From: Datnioides undecimradiatus
Lineage: Eukaryota > Chordata > Actinopteri > Lobotiformes > Datnioididae
Direction of reading: 5' to 3'
Length of the DNA stretch: 64,000 bases
NCBI GenBank assembly: GCA_008933995.1
Contig: WARS01000009.1
Location: forward strand, 4,434,001-4,498,000
Part shown: piece after piece, positions 25,061 to 36,100 of the stretch
Layout: the number at the start of each line of letters is the position of its first letter
How positions within the stretch are numbered: the first letter of the stretch is position 1
Position numbers and translations under genes: made by a program
Notes under the pieces: model-generated
Databases searched by the model: none
What the model was told of the DNA's origin: nothing
The model's input: only the letters and a program-made list of their open reading frames with translations

Positions 25061-26604
25061 AACACATACACAAAAAAAACACAACCCAAACGTACGCACA
25101 CACACACACGCGCGCGCGCGAGCACCGTCTTTAAACGCTACTGCAATCATTATCAAATTGACAAATGTAACCATAGACGCACGAGGTGTTTAACCGGACA
25201 AATGCAGCTGTACCTCATAATGACCAGTCATGTAAAGCAAGCATCCATTCAACGACAACTGAATTCAATTAAAATAGCCGCATTAACTATTGCAGCTGAC
25301 TGAAAACACCTTTAAAATGTGCCTTTTGTGTTACAGACTAATTCCTAATATTATTAAGACAGGATCCATTATAAGCTGTCACTTCTGCTTGTACGCACAA
25401 ATGGCCAAATAGATAAACTGTGGCCATAAACCTTTTTAAATTCAAATTGTAATGTGACTCTTTTGTTTTTTTGAGATTTAATTTTGGCTATTTAAGGAAA
25501 AAAAAACAAAAAAAAACCCCAAACCTAAATAAAACATAAAAATAAAAACAAAAATCTTCAAATTCACAAGCCACGAGCGATGATTAATGCATTTATTTTT
25601 GTTTTTGTTACAAACTAAATGCAAGTGATGACACCGTAAATTTCATTTTTTTTAAACAAATAAATATCAGGCCATATTTTATTAACTCTCGTGCCTCTGT
25701 CCTAAAAAATAACACTGCTCAAAAGTTTCTAAGGTGCTGGGATCATCCTCTCATATTAGTCATATTTCAGGTTTATTGAATTCTTTAGTTCAATAAATGA
25801 GACGTGGATCGCTTCAGTAATAGGACCAGAACAGGTTTTTCCTCATTCATCAGTCAGCTCAGTCCTGCCTCAGTCTGCTTCTCGCTCTTTGAATCAAATG
25901 TCTCTGCTGCCATCGTGTGGTTCAATATCGTCAGCATCAAAATGTTACATTCATGTCAGTTATCAGTTATAATATTCGTGTTGAAACTCCCGTGTTCGAA
26001 GCTAAACACAAATCAAATTCTTGAGCTATCACTGAACTTAATGACCTGAGCAGTCTCTGATCGACTGGTCTCTGATGGGATTCTACATCTTTTGACGTCT
26101 TTTGACACGTGGACACATGAAATATGAGCCCACGGTGCTATATTTGATGGGAATTCATCAGTTAGATCTGATTTTTTTTGTAATTATCTTCATGTTGGAA
26201 GCTCATGTTTTCTGTCTTTGTGGGGGAGATTAAAAAGATGGGAATTAATCAGTCTGAGTTCATTTGGGGAGTAACGTCATGAATTTAGGATAAACAACAT
26301 TTGGAAACCAAGGACACTTCAGATAGAGACGGTTGGCAGGCTATTCTGGCCCCTCGGAGGGTCTCATTAGTTGATATATTTTGTTCAAGCATGCTGCCGA
26401 ACAGCTGTGCAAAGTTTTAGATCACTTAGGGAAATTATGATTAAAGCTATTGGATGATGAAAATTTTACTTTTTTGTGTGTGTTTGCTTAGTTGAGCCAA
26501 CATGTGCTTTCACTTTGGAGACTAGGAAAAACAAATGGAAAATCTCCCGGATTCAAATTCCTCCTTGTTTTTTTTTGTTTTTTTAAATTAGAAAATGACT
26601 TTAC

Positions 26605-26610
26605 TTTATT
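26605..26610 (-). terminator. Candidate polyadenylation signal of the C21orf62-like gene
   Basis: TTTATT on the plus strand reads AATAAA on the gene strand, about 100 nt after the stop codon. This is a compact but plausible 3' UTR. Confidence 0.45.
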
Positions 26611-26707
26611 TCCTTGCGTCCACTCTCTAAATATCAATTTCAATATTTAAGACGCTGCAGGAAAGTGATTTCATCCAGATCTCGTGGACTGGATCATATA
26701 TCACTGG

Positions 26708-27523
26708 TCAGTACACAAAACTAACATATATGACAGACGTCTCTGGTAATTTTGGCAGGTGGAGGTCAGGGAAGGGCAGCGTGCCATCATTGTCTATGTG
26801 TGTCTGGACTGTGTAGGCTTTGATAACTGCTCCCCACTCCAGCACAGAGCTGTGGATGATTCCCAGTCTGGCCTGTTCGTGATATGCTGCACCCAGCTCC
26901 CTGCCCAGGAAGATGTCTTGCATCTGGGCTGAGGACAAAACCAAGGATTCTTTCTTCATGTCCACAATCAGGTCCAGATTTGTGTCTCTGTCCCTGTTGT
27001 ATCTGTTTGTGTCAAGATGAGCGCCATTATCTCTGTCTAGGTCTGTGTGTAAGTCTGTGTTCTTGGCTCTGTTGACATCTGGACAGGGGTGAACAGGCCT
27101 CTGAGGCAGGTTCACCACTGTCAGCCTCTCCAGGTGCTGCACAGCAAAATGCCCATCCAGGGCTGAAGACGGTGTCACTCTGGATCCTCCGGGGCCACAG
27201 TGAATAAGGGTGAGGTGCCTTACCTCAGAGTTGTTGAGCAAACGTGCCGTGTTCAATGGTGACGTGAACCAAACGGTTAAACGTCTCATCCGGAAAACTG
27301 GAGACGAGTGTGAGTGGGGGCGGTGCAGCGTGGAAAGTTGGATGTCCTTGCATCTGCAGTCTGTGAGGGATGAGATGCTGCAGGGCTGTGGGTCCTGGCT
27401 GCAGGAGTAGTAGAAAAAGCTGTTGTGAGTCACATAAGCCAGGCGCAGGTCAGAGCGTTGCAGAGCCACTGACACCCACAGCAGCACGCAGAGGAGAGGG
27501 GCAGGAGGGCTGAAGGCAGGCAT
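26708..27523 (-). CDS. C21orf62-family secreted protein
   Basis: A 271-residue protein in one coding exon, with an ATG at 27523-27521 (an in-frame GTG precedes it). Residues 1-20 form a hydrophobic signal peptide without a further membrane span, so secretion is expected. A cysteine cluster C-x6-C-x7-C-x-C at residues 41-58, the block LTVWFTSPLNTARLLN, and the end YVSFVY resemble human C21orf62 (which I recall with NCSC, LTIWFT and a final YVVTFIY). That family has no established biochemical function. Compared with the human protein (about 219 residues) it is longer, partly from an Asp/Asn/Arg-rich low-complexity insertion encoded around 26965-27090. A splice-acceptor-like CCAGCAG directly before the ATG suggests an upstream non-coding exon. 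It lies between olig3 and ifngr1, whereas human C21orf62 adjoins OLIG2, so it may be an ohnolog rather than the ortholog. Confidence 0.8.
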   Translation of the reverse strand: MPAFSPPAPLLCVLLWVSVALQRSDLRLAYVTHNSFFYYSCSQDPQPCSISSLTDCRCKDIQLSTLHRPHSHSSPVFRMRRLTVWFTSPLNTARLLNNSEVRHLTLIHCGPGGSRVTPSSALDGHFAVQHLERLTVVNLPQRPVHPCPDVNRAKNTDLHTDLDRDNGAHLDTNRYNRDRDTNLDLIVDMKKESLVLSSAQMQDIFLGRELGAAYHEQARLGIIHSSVLEWGAVIKAYTVQTHIDNDGTLPFPDLHLPKLPETSVIYVSFVY

Positions 27524-27753
27524 CACTGCTGGAGGAGAGTCTCAGGTAACATACCGGTTGGTGTTTATGTGTAGACAGAGGTGTGCAGGTATTTGTACCC
27601 GAGTCTGTAGAAAAGAAAACGCACATTCAGTATCATAAGAAAGCAAAGATAAGCTCTACCACAGTAAAAGCACTATTTACTTCAAAAAAGAATGATGCCA
27701 CAACATAAAAATACTCAAGTTATGAGTTAAAGTCCTGGCATTCAAACTTATTC

Positions 27754-28213
27754 TTAGACAACCAGTTTGTAGGATTTTAGTGACATCTAGTTGTGACCTT
27801 GCACATTACACCAAACAGAATACCACTCAAATGACCACTTCCTTTCATGGCAGAGGAATCTAGAGTGGCCTTCCCTTGAAGTCAACACACAAAAGGCCTC
27901 CTCCAGAGTTTGTTTGTTTTGTCCATTTTGGGCCACTGTAGAAATATGGCAGATTACCAAATTTCCCTCAGGGGATTAATAAAGTACTTCTGTTCTATTC
28001 TATTCTATTCTATTCTATTCAGATCAACATGGCCTAGAAGCAGGTCACTCCCTCTAGAGATAAAAAGGACTCATTCTAAGCTAAAAAAAAAAAAGAACCC
28101 AAAACACTCAACAATTATTATTTTTAGATGTTTATAGACGTATGGAGATGTAACTATAAATATTATATTCTGCCGATATATCCCCCCCCAAACCCTATAC
28201 AGTGGTTCTTTAA
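27754..28213 (+). mobile_element. MITE-like element with diverged terminal inverted repeats
   Basis: The left end (ttagacaaccagtttgtagg) and the reverse complement of the right end (ttaaagaaccactgtatagg) are similar. Both fit a fish MITE whose ends I remember as TTAAAGGGCCAGTGTGTAGG. Interior words such as 'gtgacatctagttgtga' and 'gggccactgtagaaatatgg' also fit that family. No coding capacity. It is interrupted by a short LINE tail at 27955-28019 and itself sits in an AGTA-rich repeat. Confidence 0.65.
27955..28019 (+). mobile_element. Very short LINE 3' tail inserted in the MITE
   Basis: About 65 bp reading 'aatttccctcaggggattaa' then 'taaagtacttctgttctatt' and a (TTCTA)n tail. This is the usual 3' end of a fish non-LTR retrotransposon, strongly 5'-truncated. 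The word CAGAT occurs on both sides (27950-27954 and 28020-28024) and may be the target-site duplication. Orientation is plus. Confidence 0.6.
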
Positions 28214-28819
28214 CTCAAAGTACTAAGGTATTACAGCCCATCGTGTTAAAGTGTGTCATTATAGGTCAATGGACCTTTTTGGAGACTGCGGTCTAACATT
28301 TCATATTTAAATTTATTTTATCAACCCACATTTATGTACCCACAATGCAACTCGTCCACTAACAGTTCAGTAGGAGATTAAGGATTGCTACTAAAATTTT
28401 ACTTATTACTTTAAAATCAAAGATTTCTAATATTGGTGTGTTAGACTAAACTTTAGTGGTACACTTTCTGTTTCATGTAAATATTCAGCCTGTAATGATT
28501 CTGACTTTGCTAGCAGCAGCTTGAGAGGGATTATGAAGCAGTCTAATGAACTTCAGACAAAGACTTTATCCGGTTCTTTCACATATGCAGCAGCGGCCCT
28601 GTATGCTGACTGCTGTTCACGGCACACCAGGAGTGACTTTATGTTGTAATTTTCTCTTTCAGTGATACATTTGTCACCATCATGTCTTTTTAGTTTTCAC
28701 TGTACAGGAAGGGTTTAAAGACTGTTGAAGAGTAAAAGCGCAAACTTACACAGGGTGAAAATACTTACATAAAATACAAATACCTCAAATTTGTGCTTAG
28801 GTACAGTACCTCGGCATTC

Positions 28820-31800
28820 GACCTCTGCATATAAACCTTTCACTCTGTCACGCTGGTAGTTGGAGCTCTGGTGTGAATGTACAACAACTGCTGTAAATCA
28901 CTGCCTGCAGTGAAAGTCTGTCAGTTAAACGATTCAATTCCGAATTTAGTAATATTGGATGTAACTTTTTCATATAATATAACATATTGTTTTGAAAAAA
29001 ACTACCCAAGTGTATAAAATAGTTCAAATTAATGCAATTTCATATCTGATATAATCGTACAAAATAGTAAAACACTGACTGGAACCATTTGTCAACATAA
29101 TGATTTTGATTCTTTTGCTGATAACACATACACATACATACATTTACTTTACAAAGTTAAACGTTTTAATGTATATCTTGTACTTGCAGTTGAGTAATTT
29201 CATCATTTATTATTAGTAATGCTACTTAAGTTACCAGCTGAATACTTTTTCACCCATTGTTCATATGAAAATACAATGCTTAGGTAGTGTAAACAGACCC
29301 AGCCCTCTATCAACTCAGACCAGTTTACAGATAGGAGATCCTTGTTATTGAAATTAAATACTCTGAGGTCTCACCCCTGTGTATTTCTCATCCATTAAGT
29401 ATTTTCTTACCAAGATGTGAAGAGAGGGGATGTGGACACACTGACATCTGGTTTGGATCAGGACACACACACACACAGAGTCTGTGATGGGTGTGTTCTT
29501 CCTGAACTACAGTTAGGGATACATTGTTTGGCATGGGGAGCGCACATTGAATTTCACACACATTTAGAAAATTATAACTGTGGAGATCGCTTTGAGTTTC
29601 CAGGGAAAACATTGTTTTGTAACCTTGGCTTTTACAAAGGACCGGTTAGATTTTCTGGTTTGGCAAAAATATCAAACCAGAACCATGACTCTCCGCCTCA
29701 TTCTGAGGCAGAGTTGACCGCTGCATTCTTCCATTGGCCTGCTGTGACATTAAAAAAGAAGTGAATTATCATCTACAGTATATTTAACGTTTAACATATT
29801 TTGCCTCATAGCTGACATTCCACATTGTCTGACAGTCTCCTATGTGTTCTGTATAAGTTTGAGCTCAATAATGCGTACAACGATTGAAATATTTGAGATG
29901 CCATGATTTTGGAAATCAAGACAGTGTAGACGGCTTGTGCACCACTTTTTATTAGAAATGTTTTTCCACTGGAGATGACAGTTTTGTGGGTTCAAGCATT
30001 CTTGCTGTATGAGTTTGTACTGACTGACCCACCAGCGAGTTAGTTAGGTTTAAAGGGACTTTTGAGGTTCTGTGCTCTTCTGTCTTGTTTTCTTGCTAAT
30101 GAAGATGCCTTACAGTAGATAAAACACTATATGAAGAATGTAGGAATCTTTCTAATAAAGAAAAATAAGCTATTGAACACTCTAAACTAATAAGATGACT
30201 GCGGTGTTACGTGCATTCAGTGGTCAGCTGTATATTTCTTATGTTAGTAAATACAATGAAAAGACCAAAACATTTAAATTCATCTAACTGAGTATTGTCT
30301 GTCAGTCAAAACTTAGCAGTCTCTGCCACAGACTGCCGTTTTTGCCCAAAAACTACCAAAAACACACAACTGAGTAGCAACATGAGATGTTACTGTTCGT
30401 CTTTAGTCCCTGCACTCACAGCCCCTCGGCATTATTCAATGTGTTTAGCCGTTTTGTTGTTGTTTTGTTTTTTGGACATGCAGTTGGCTGTTATAGCCCT
30501 CTATACAACAGTGTGTACTGACCGTGCTGAAAGTAAGCCAAGTTTCATGGGTTAAGACGTGTCATGTCATGGTTGGTATACTACTAAACATTTCACATTC
30601 CCATTCCCCATAAGTGCTATAGGCGGACTGAGAAGGTTGTAACTAATTCAGTACAGAATGTTTCCAGTTTAAACCTCTTTAAAATGCATTTTCCTGGTGA
30701 CTTGGAGAAGTAGATGATGCAGCATCCTGTCAACTTTTTTCCTTGCCATGCCTATGAATCATCACCAGACTCAATCTGAACTGAGGTCATCCCCTGCACG
30801 GGAGCAACTCGCAAACACTACATACAGACCTTTCAGGCATACAGGCAGGCAGCTTTAACTCTCCTCTTCAATAAGATTTTTTAAATCAAACTTAATCTTG
30901 CCTATTGGAGGTTTAAGTATTGTTGTGGTTCCTCTCATTCAAACATATTGCGCTTATTGTTTGTCAGCTCTCCTAAACCGCTGAGTTGTGTTGGAGATGG
31001 TGTATATGTGATTATGTGAAATATTCTATTAAGAGTGTGGTATTAAAATGAGACACATCAAATTAAACTAACATGACCTTATGTTTAATCAATCACCAGG
31101 AACAAAAACGTATAAGCTGAAACTGGCCTTCTGAGAGAAACGACAGCATCAGTCATTTCATTGCAACATGTAGTGTGGCCATGACAGGTGGCATTTTGAT
31201 TATCAGGACAACTTACTCTGATGCTGGAAGAGTTGTTATTTTAAATCTACAGACATCTTAGAATTACACTAGTCTGCCTTTTTGAGACAGCTGTATAGCA
31301 GCAGTATAACTGGTACAACTGGTACACAACTGGTACAATCATTATGCCAACTGATGGGTAGATTAAAAAAAGATGCTGACCAGCATTAAAACACACCTTA
31401 GGTGGACTTGAATGAAGATGGACAAGAAATTGTCAGTGCCACTTCTGCTTTTCCCTCAGGCCCAGGCCTTCACCCCACAACTCCTTATATTAGAAGATTA
31501 CATACAATCAGTATTACAGTCCGATAGAATGGAAAGATATACTATGAATGAGTGTCTGAGCACATATCTGGCTATGCTATGAATCATTCGGGCTGAGGTG
31601 ACTCAAACCCCAAATATTAGGCTCTCAAATCTTTTTGCCTGGTAAAACTCAATGAATGTTCACTGCTTCTACAGACTCATTTCTCCTTAGGACAAAAGCA
31701 GAGGTTTATATAGGGATGACATATACTATATGTGAAATAAAGGATTTGTATACAGCATCATAAGCAACTGACAGTGATGTGATCTGTGACACTTTAGTTT

Positions 31801-32336
31801 TCCATCTGAGCAGATTTGCGAGAATGTTTCTATTACATAACGCAGACACAGGAATGCACAAGCTATGTAATGTAATATGAGAATATAGAGCAGGCTTAAA
31901 GGCCTCTTCCTTTTGACAGACTAGGAGTTAACAGCAGGTCACAAACATTCATTTTTAACAGTTGTTTAAGTTCAAGAAACAGGCATCAGCGCTAGAACAC
32001 ACTAAGTATCACAGTAACTCACCTCAAGTTGCCGCCGAAGAGCTGATATGTGAATGCGCCAGTTTGAGGCTGGGATGGGGAGAAAAAATCACACATCCAG
32101 CTGACGTCAGGATGTGGGAAGTATCCCACAAAGGAGGCTGTAACTCACAAGTGCAGACGGAGTTCAGCTTTGAATGCTGCATAAAAACATAGGCTACTTT
32201 ATATTTGTTCTATTCACAACAGACTTTTACCAAAGAACATCCCACAAATAGTGTAAGTTATAGATTAAGTTACACAGTCATGCATTGGCTTGCACAGATT
32301 ATTATTATTATGATTATGATGATGATGATGATGACG

Positions 32337-32383
<47 letters not shown>

Positions 32384-33117
32384 CAATAGAATAATAATAA
32401 TAATAGTAATAGTAATAATAATAATTATAATAAAAATTACATTAGAGGCCCAATTCAAATTTATTTTTCATCTTAAGTTTGTTAAATAAAAAACCCATAA
32501 TGTCATTTTGAAAAATACATTTTAAAACTTATTCTGCACTATAACCAATGCGATAATGTGGCTATATATACCACATTAAATATCCTTTTGATACAATAGC
32601 AATCACATCAGTCAACATAGTGTATCAATTTGGGGCTAGAAAATATAAATGTTTTTATCCTTAACGTAGATAAGGAAGTATCTTTGGGGAACTAGTAATT
32701 TCCCTACATCGTCATATAAACTATACGCTGCATTTAAATGCTGTCGGACAAAAATGTAATTGTCCTTAGATGCGAATATGACGAATCTATATTGAAAAAC
32801 ATTAGTTACAGTAAAGCTTTAATCACAATCTAATTACTCTCTCTTCTAGATAAAAGCTATTAAAAATGAATGCCTGGGTTATTCCACCTCATTTCTCAAA
32901 TACAGTGACATCACATTGACCTCAAGTGTTGGAAAGGGTAAATTTACGAGGTTTCTGAGGCAGCTTGAAGTACTGCATTTGTGTCCCAAGGATTAGAGCC
33001 ATAGCAGCGTCTGGCCAGGAGACGTCCTGTAGTTGTTTCGCCAATAGGCTCTGAGTAGTTCTGAACTCCCGTTGATACAAACGTCGAGGAAAATCAACAT
33101 TGGTTTTCCGGCTGAGG
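28820..33117. other. Intergenic space between the C21orf62-like gene and ifngr1
   Basis: AT-rich DNA with no supported gene. It contains a small (CA)n at about 29462-29477 and an ATT/AAT tract at 32299-32440. The 200 bp before 33118 would hold the ifngr1 promoter. I found no canonical TATA box there, nor a clear STAT (TTCNNNGAA) site. Confidence 0.5.
32299..32440 (+). repeat. ATT/AAT trinucleotide tract
   Basis: Interrupted (ATT)n, (GAT)n and (AAT)n array of about 140 bp. The isoleucine-only open frames it creates on both strands are artefacts. Confidence 0.9.
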
Positions 33118-36100
33118 ATGGACGTGACGGGGATTTACTCCGCTTTCCTCTGTCTTATCTTGTCCCGAATAACAACGGCCCAGGGTAAGTTAACATTAGC
33201 CGTGTTTCTCTTAATGCACGAGCTAACTAGCAGAAAACCGTGATAGTAACTTGTTTTCCCAACCCAGCACCGTCAAATAAATATAACGACTCACGACGTG
33301 GCAATTCACAGTGGATTTTGGGTGGTTTACAGCGTATCATGGCGGATACGTGTTTCTTCGTTTTGGAAAGTTGAGGAAGGGCCGCTGGCACTAAAGGAAA
33401 ACTGGGTAAAACCAAGCTAACGACAGCTAGCAGCCTGCTATCGGGGAGCCGGGGGGTTTCCAGTAACACATCAATACGCTGGCTCGTTCTTGTTATTAAA
33501 TACGGATAAGATAATAAGTGACATGTCGCTGGCAACCCTTTTTTCAGGTTTTATGTTGCGACACCACCATCACCAAAACAGGCAACATTAGACTGCTAAC
33601 GGCTGACCTCGTGCACAGTAACTGTGCTGTTTTGGTGCATAATGTCTGATTTGTTCTACCTGCTGAACGCACGGAGAGCTTTTACGCACGCCACATTCAT
33701 GCATTAGGTGTCATTTCAATTCATATGAAAATACAATGCTTCAATTGTGTGTATTTAATCGGGCAGACTCTAATAAACGCCTGTATGGCCGATTGCGCGA
33801 TCAAATCTGCTGCTAAAGTAAATTTGCCCTGTCTTTTTTTATGTGTGTGTGTGTGTGTTGGTGGTGGTGGGTGGGGGGGTTCTTTATTTCCCCATTGTAC
33901 TTCTTATTATTGCCCAAGACGCTTAAAAAAACCACAATAAGACAAAAGCAGACGCGTTTTGCAGTAACACAGTGGATCAAACCCTGCAGGGAATAAAGGG
34001 AGGCAGCGCTTTAGTCTTTGCCTTTTCGCTACATTTGACATACAGAACAGTGAACAGGCTATAATGAGCGAGGAAGGGTGGGTGATAAACAGGATTCATA
34101 ACTCAGGGTGTAACCAACATAGGTTGCGATTTTCACCCTACGTGAACTCCATGCCCTTGATTCGATGGTGTTGGATGTTGCCCAGACCTGCTGATGTTGA
34201 TGGAAGGATTTATGGAACATAACCAATGTATCAGTTGAGCAGTGAAAGAGGCACGAAGTGAATGTGTATTGATCCTCTACAGTCAGGGGGAACTGGTGCT
34301 ACTCTACAGATGCTACAATGCATTTTTAGTGATCAGTAGCAAAATGCTCTAAAAACAAACATTAATGTGTAAAGAATACACTGCCATCCTCATCACACAA
34401 CATGTCAACCCAAATTTGCCCTTGAATACCTTGGACGACACTTTGTTAGCATTGTAAAGTGAACTGCTTCAGTTAGTTACTTGAAAAAAGTAATCGGCAA
34501 CCATTTTGATGATCATATACTCATTTAAATCAAATGTTTAAACAAACAATCAAACAGCAGTGAGTATTGTTCTACTTTTCTTAGTATTATGTCTACATTT
34601 GCTAGTTGTATCTCTGTTATTAATGACACTGAGGAATTGGTGACAAAAACAGCAGCATTGTTCAATCAGATTTCCAGCACAAATATTAGTTGTAAATACT
34701 GATTTAGTTAAAGTATTAAAAAGTGGATATTATCTCTCGCAATTTAATATAGAGCCCAATCAATATGAGATGTTCAAGAGAATTTTTATTCAATTGTAGC
34801 CCCCCCCCCAAAAAAAAAACAACAACAAAAAAACAGATTACAGATATGGCAGCTATTAAGGTTAAAATATGAGCTGGAATTAAAATAGACAGTTTTGTGT
34901 GATTTTGCACCATTATGACTGTACTGAGAGTGCTGCTTTCTTAAACGAATTATAAAGAAAGAGTAAAGTTTAGCTAGATATATAGTTAGTTATATAGCTT
35001 TATAGTGTCCCAGTAAATTGCAACATTTTTCAGTTCACATATTTGTAAAATATATATTGTGATACTTACATGAAAGGTTAATATTAGAGCCTGATATGGG
35101 TCAGGCTCTAATTTTAAAATAAATGTGTATTTTTTACAGATGTATCTGTGTCCATATTGAGTTGTCCAAATCTCTTAATCAGAATCAGAATTGTCTTTAT
35201 TGCCATGTAACTGAAGAGGTTTCACATTACTAGGAATTTGCCTTACCGATTTGGTACATACATCAAACATAAAAATAAGTGACATATAATAAGAAGCATG
35301 CATGGGGTAAAATAAAATAAAATAAAATTAGATAAATAGGATAAAATGAAGCAAAGAATGTAATCTAAGCTAAAATAAGGCTATAAATTGACTATGGATT
35401 TACAAGATGAACAAATGAACAGAACAATGTGTAAGGGTTAAGTGTGAACACAAAGTAGATCTTGATATGAACTCAGTGTAACCGGTAACAGATACCACTT
35501 ATGGATCTGTGAGGTGGTACAAGTGTGCAAAGTAGTGCCAAGTAGTGCAAGTAAGGTGAACAGTCCCAGTGCAGCCCTAAAACATGCAGCATGACAGCTA
35601 ACAAGTACCAGATATACAGTAGTAAACAAAAACTGAATGGGCATGTCTCAGGTGTGTAAACCACAACAGTTCTCTCTATGGTTAGTTTCTCACTGTGTGT
35701 TAGAGGTTTCCTATACATGAAGTGAGAACTATGATGGGGAATTGAAATCTATTCCAAAGTTACCACTCCAAAGCATTTAAAGCCTTTTTGCTTGCCTGTT
35801 GTGAAATGCTGTTTGTTTCACATGATGCTGACAACTTCTTTTTAAACGTGGGCCCATTTTTATCACGTGTCCCAGAGCAGCAAATCTCTCCTAACTGGTC
35901 GAAAACTCTCAGGTTCCGTTTTAAATTTTTAATGGCAAGCTCCTGACGTGTCCTAAATGTCAAGTGCTCGTCTGTATGTGAGTGGCATAGCTACATGTTA
36001 AAGTGCTGGGGGAAAAAGCACATTTTGTAAGACTGAGAGTTCAAATATGCTGTCATGCAGTCACTCAGAGACGCGACACAGTGTATTGTAACGTATGGGT

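Larger units (their letters stand above)
8950..26600. other. 17.6 kb gene-free interval upstream of olig3
   Basis: I found no coding exon that matches a family I know, and the open frames are mostly microsatellite-encoded. It contains many simple repeats (ATT at 9746-9784; TG near 10895-10925, 18188-18216 and 24021-24050; CT at 19627-19651; CA at 19764-19806, 21777-21800, 22129-22157 and 22351-22376). Several non-repetitive patches look regulatory and are listed separately. The size and emptiness resemble the gene desert next to OLIG3 in other vertebrates. Confidence 0.6.
27570..28820 (+). repeat. AGTA-rich repeat copies hosting a nested MITE
   Basis: 'aaaaatactcaagttatgag' and 'taaagtcctggcattcaaac' (about 27710-27748) match the AGTA-rich fish repeat seen in reverse near 3.2 kb. 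Similar AGTA-type sequence resumes after 28213. A further related copy, with 'tacaaatacctcaaattt', spans about 28735-28815. The first copy is split by the MITE at 27754-28213. Boundaries are approximate. Confidence 0.5.

Noticed and set aside
24686-25303. 205-codon plus-strand open frame
   Set aside because: No recognisable domain. It runs through microsatellite (ACAC/GCGC) and regulatory-looking sequence, with no start or splice support.
32205-32489. Frames rich in isoleucine on both strands
   Set aside because: Produced by the ATT/AAT microsatellite.
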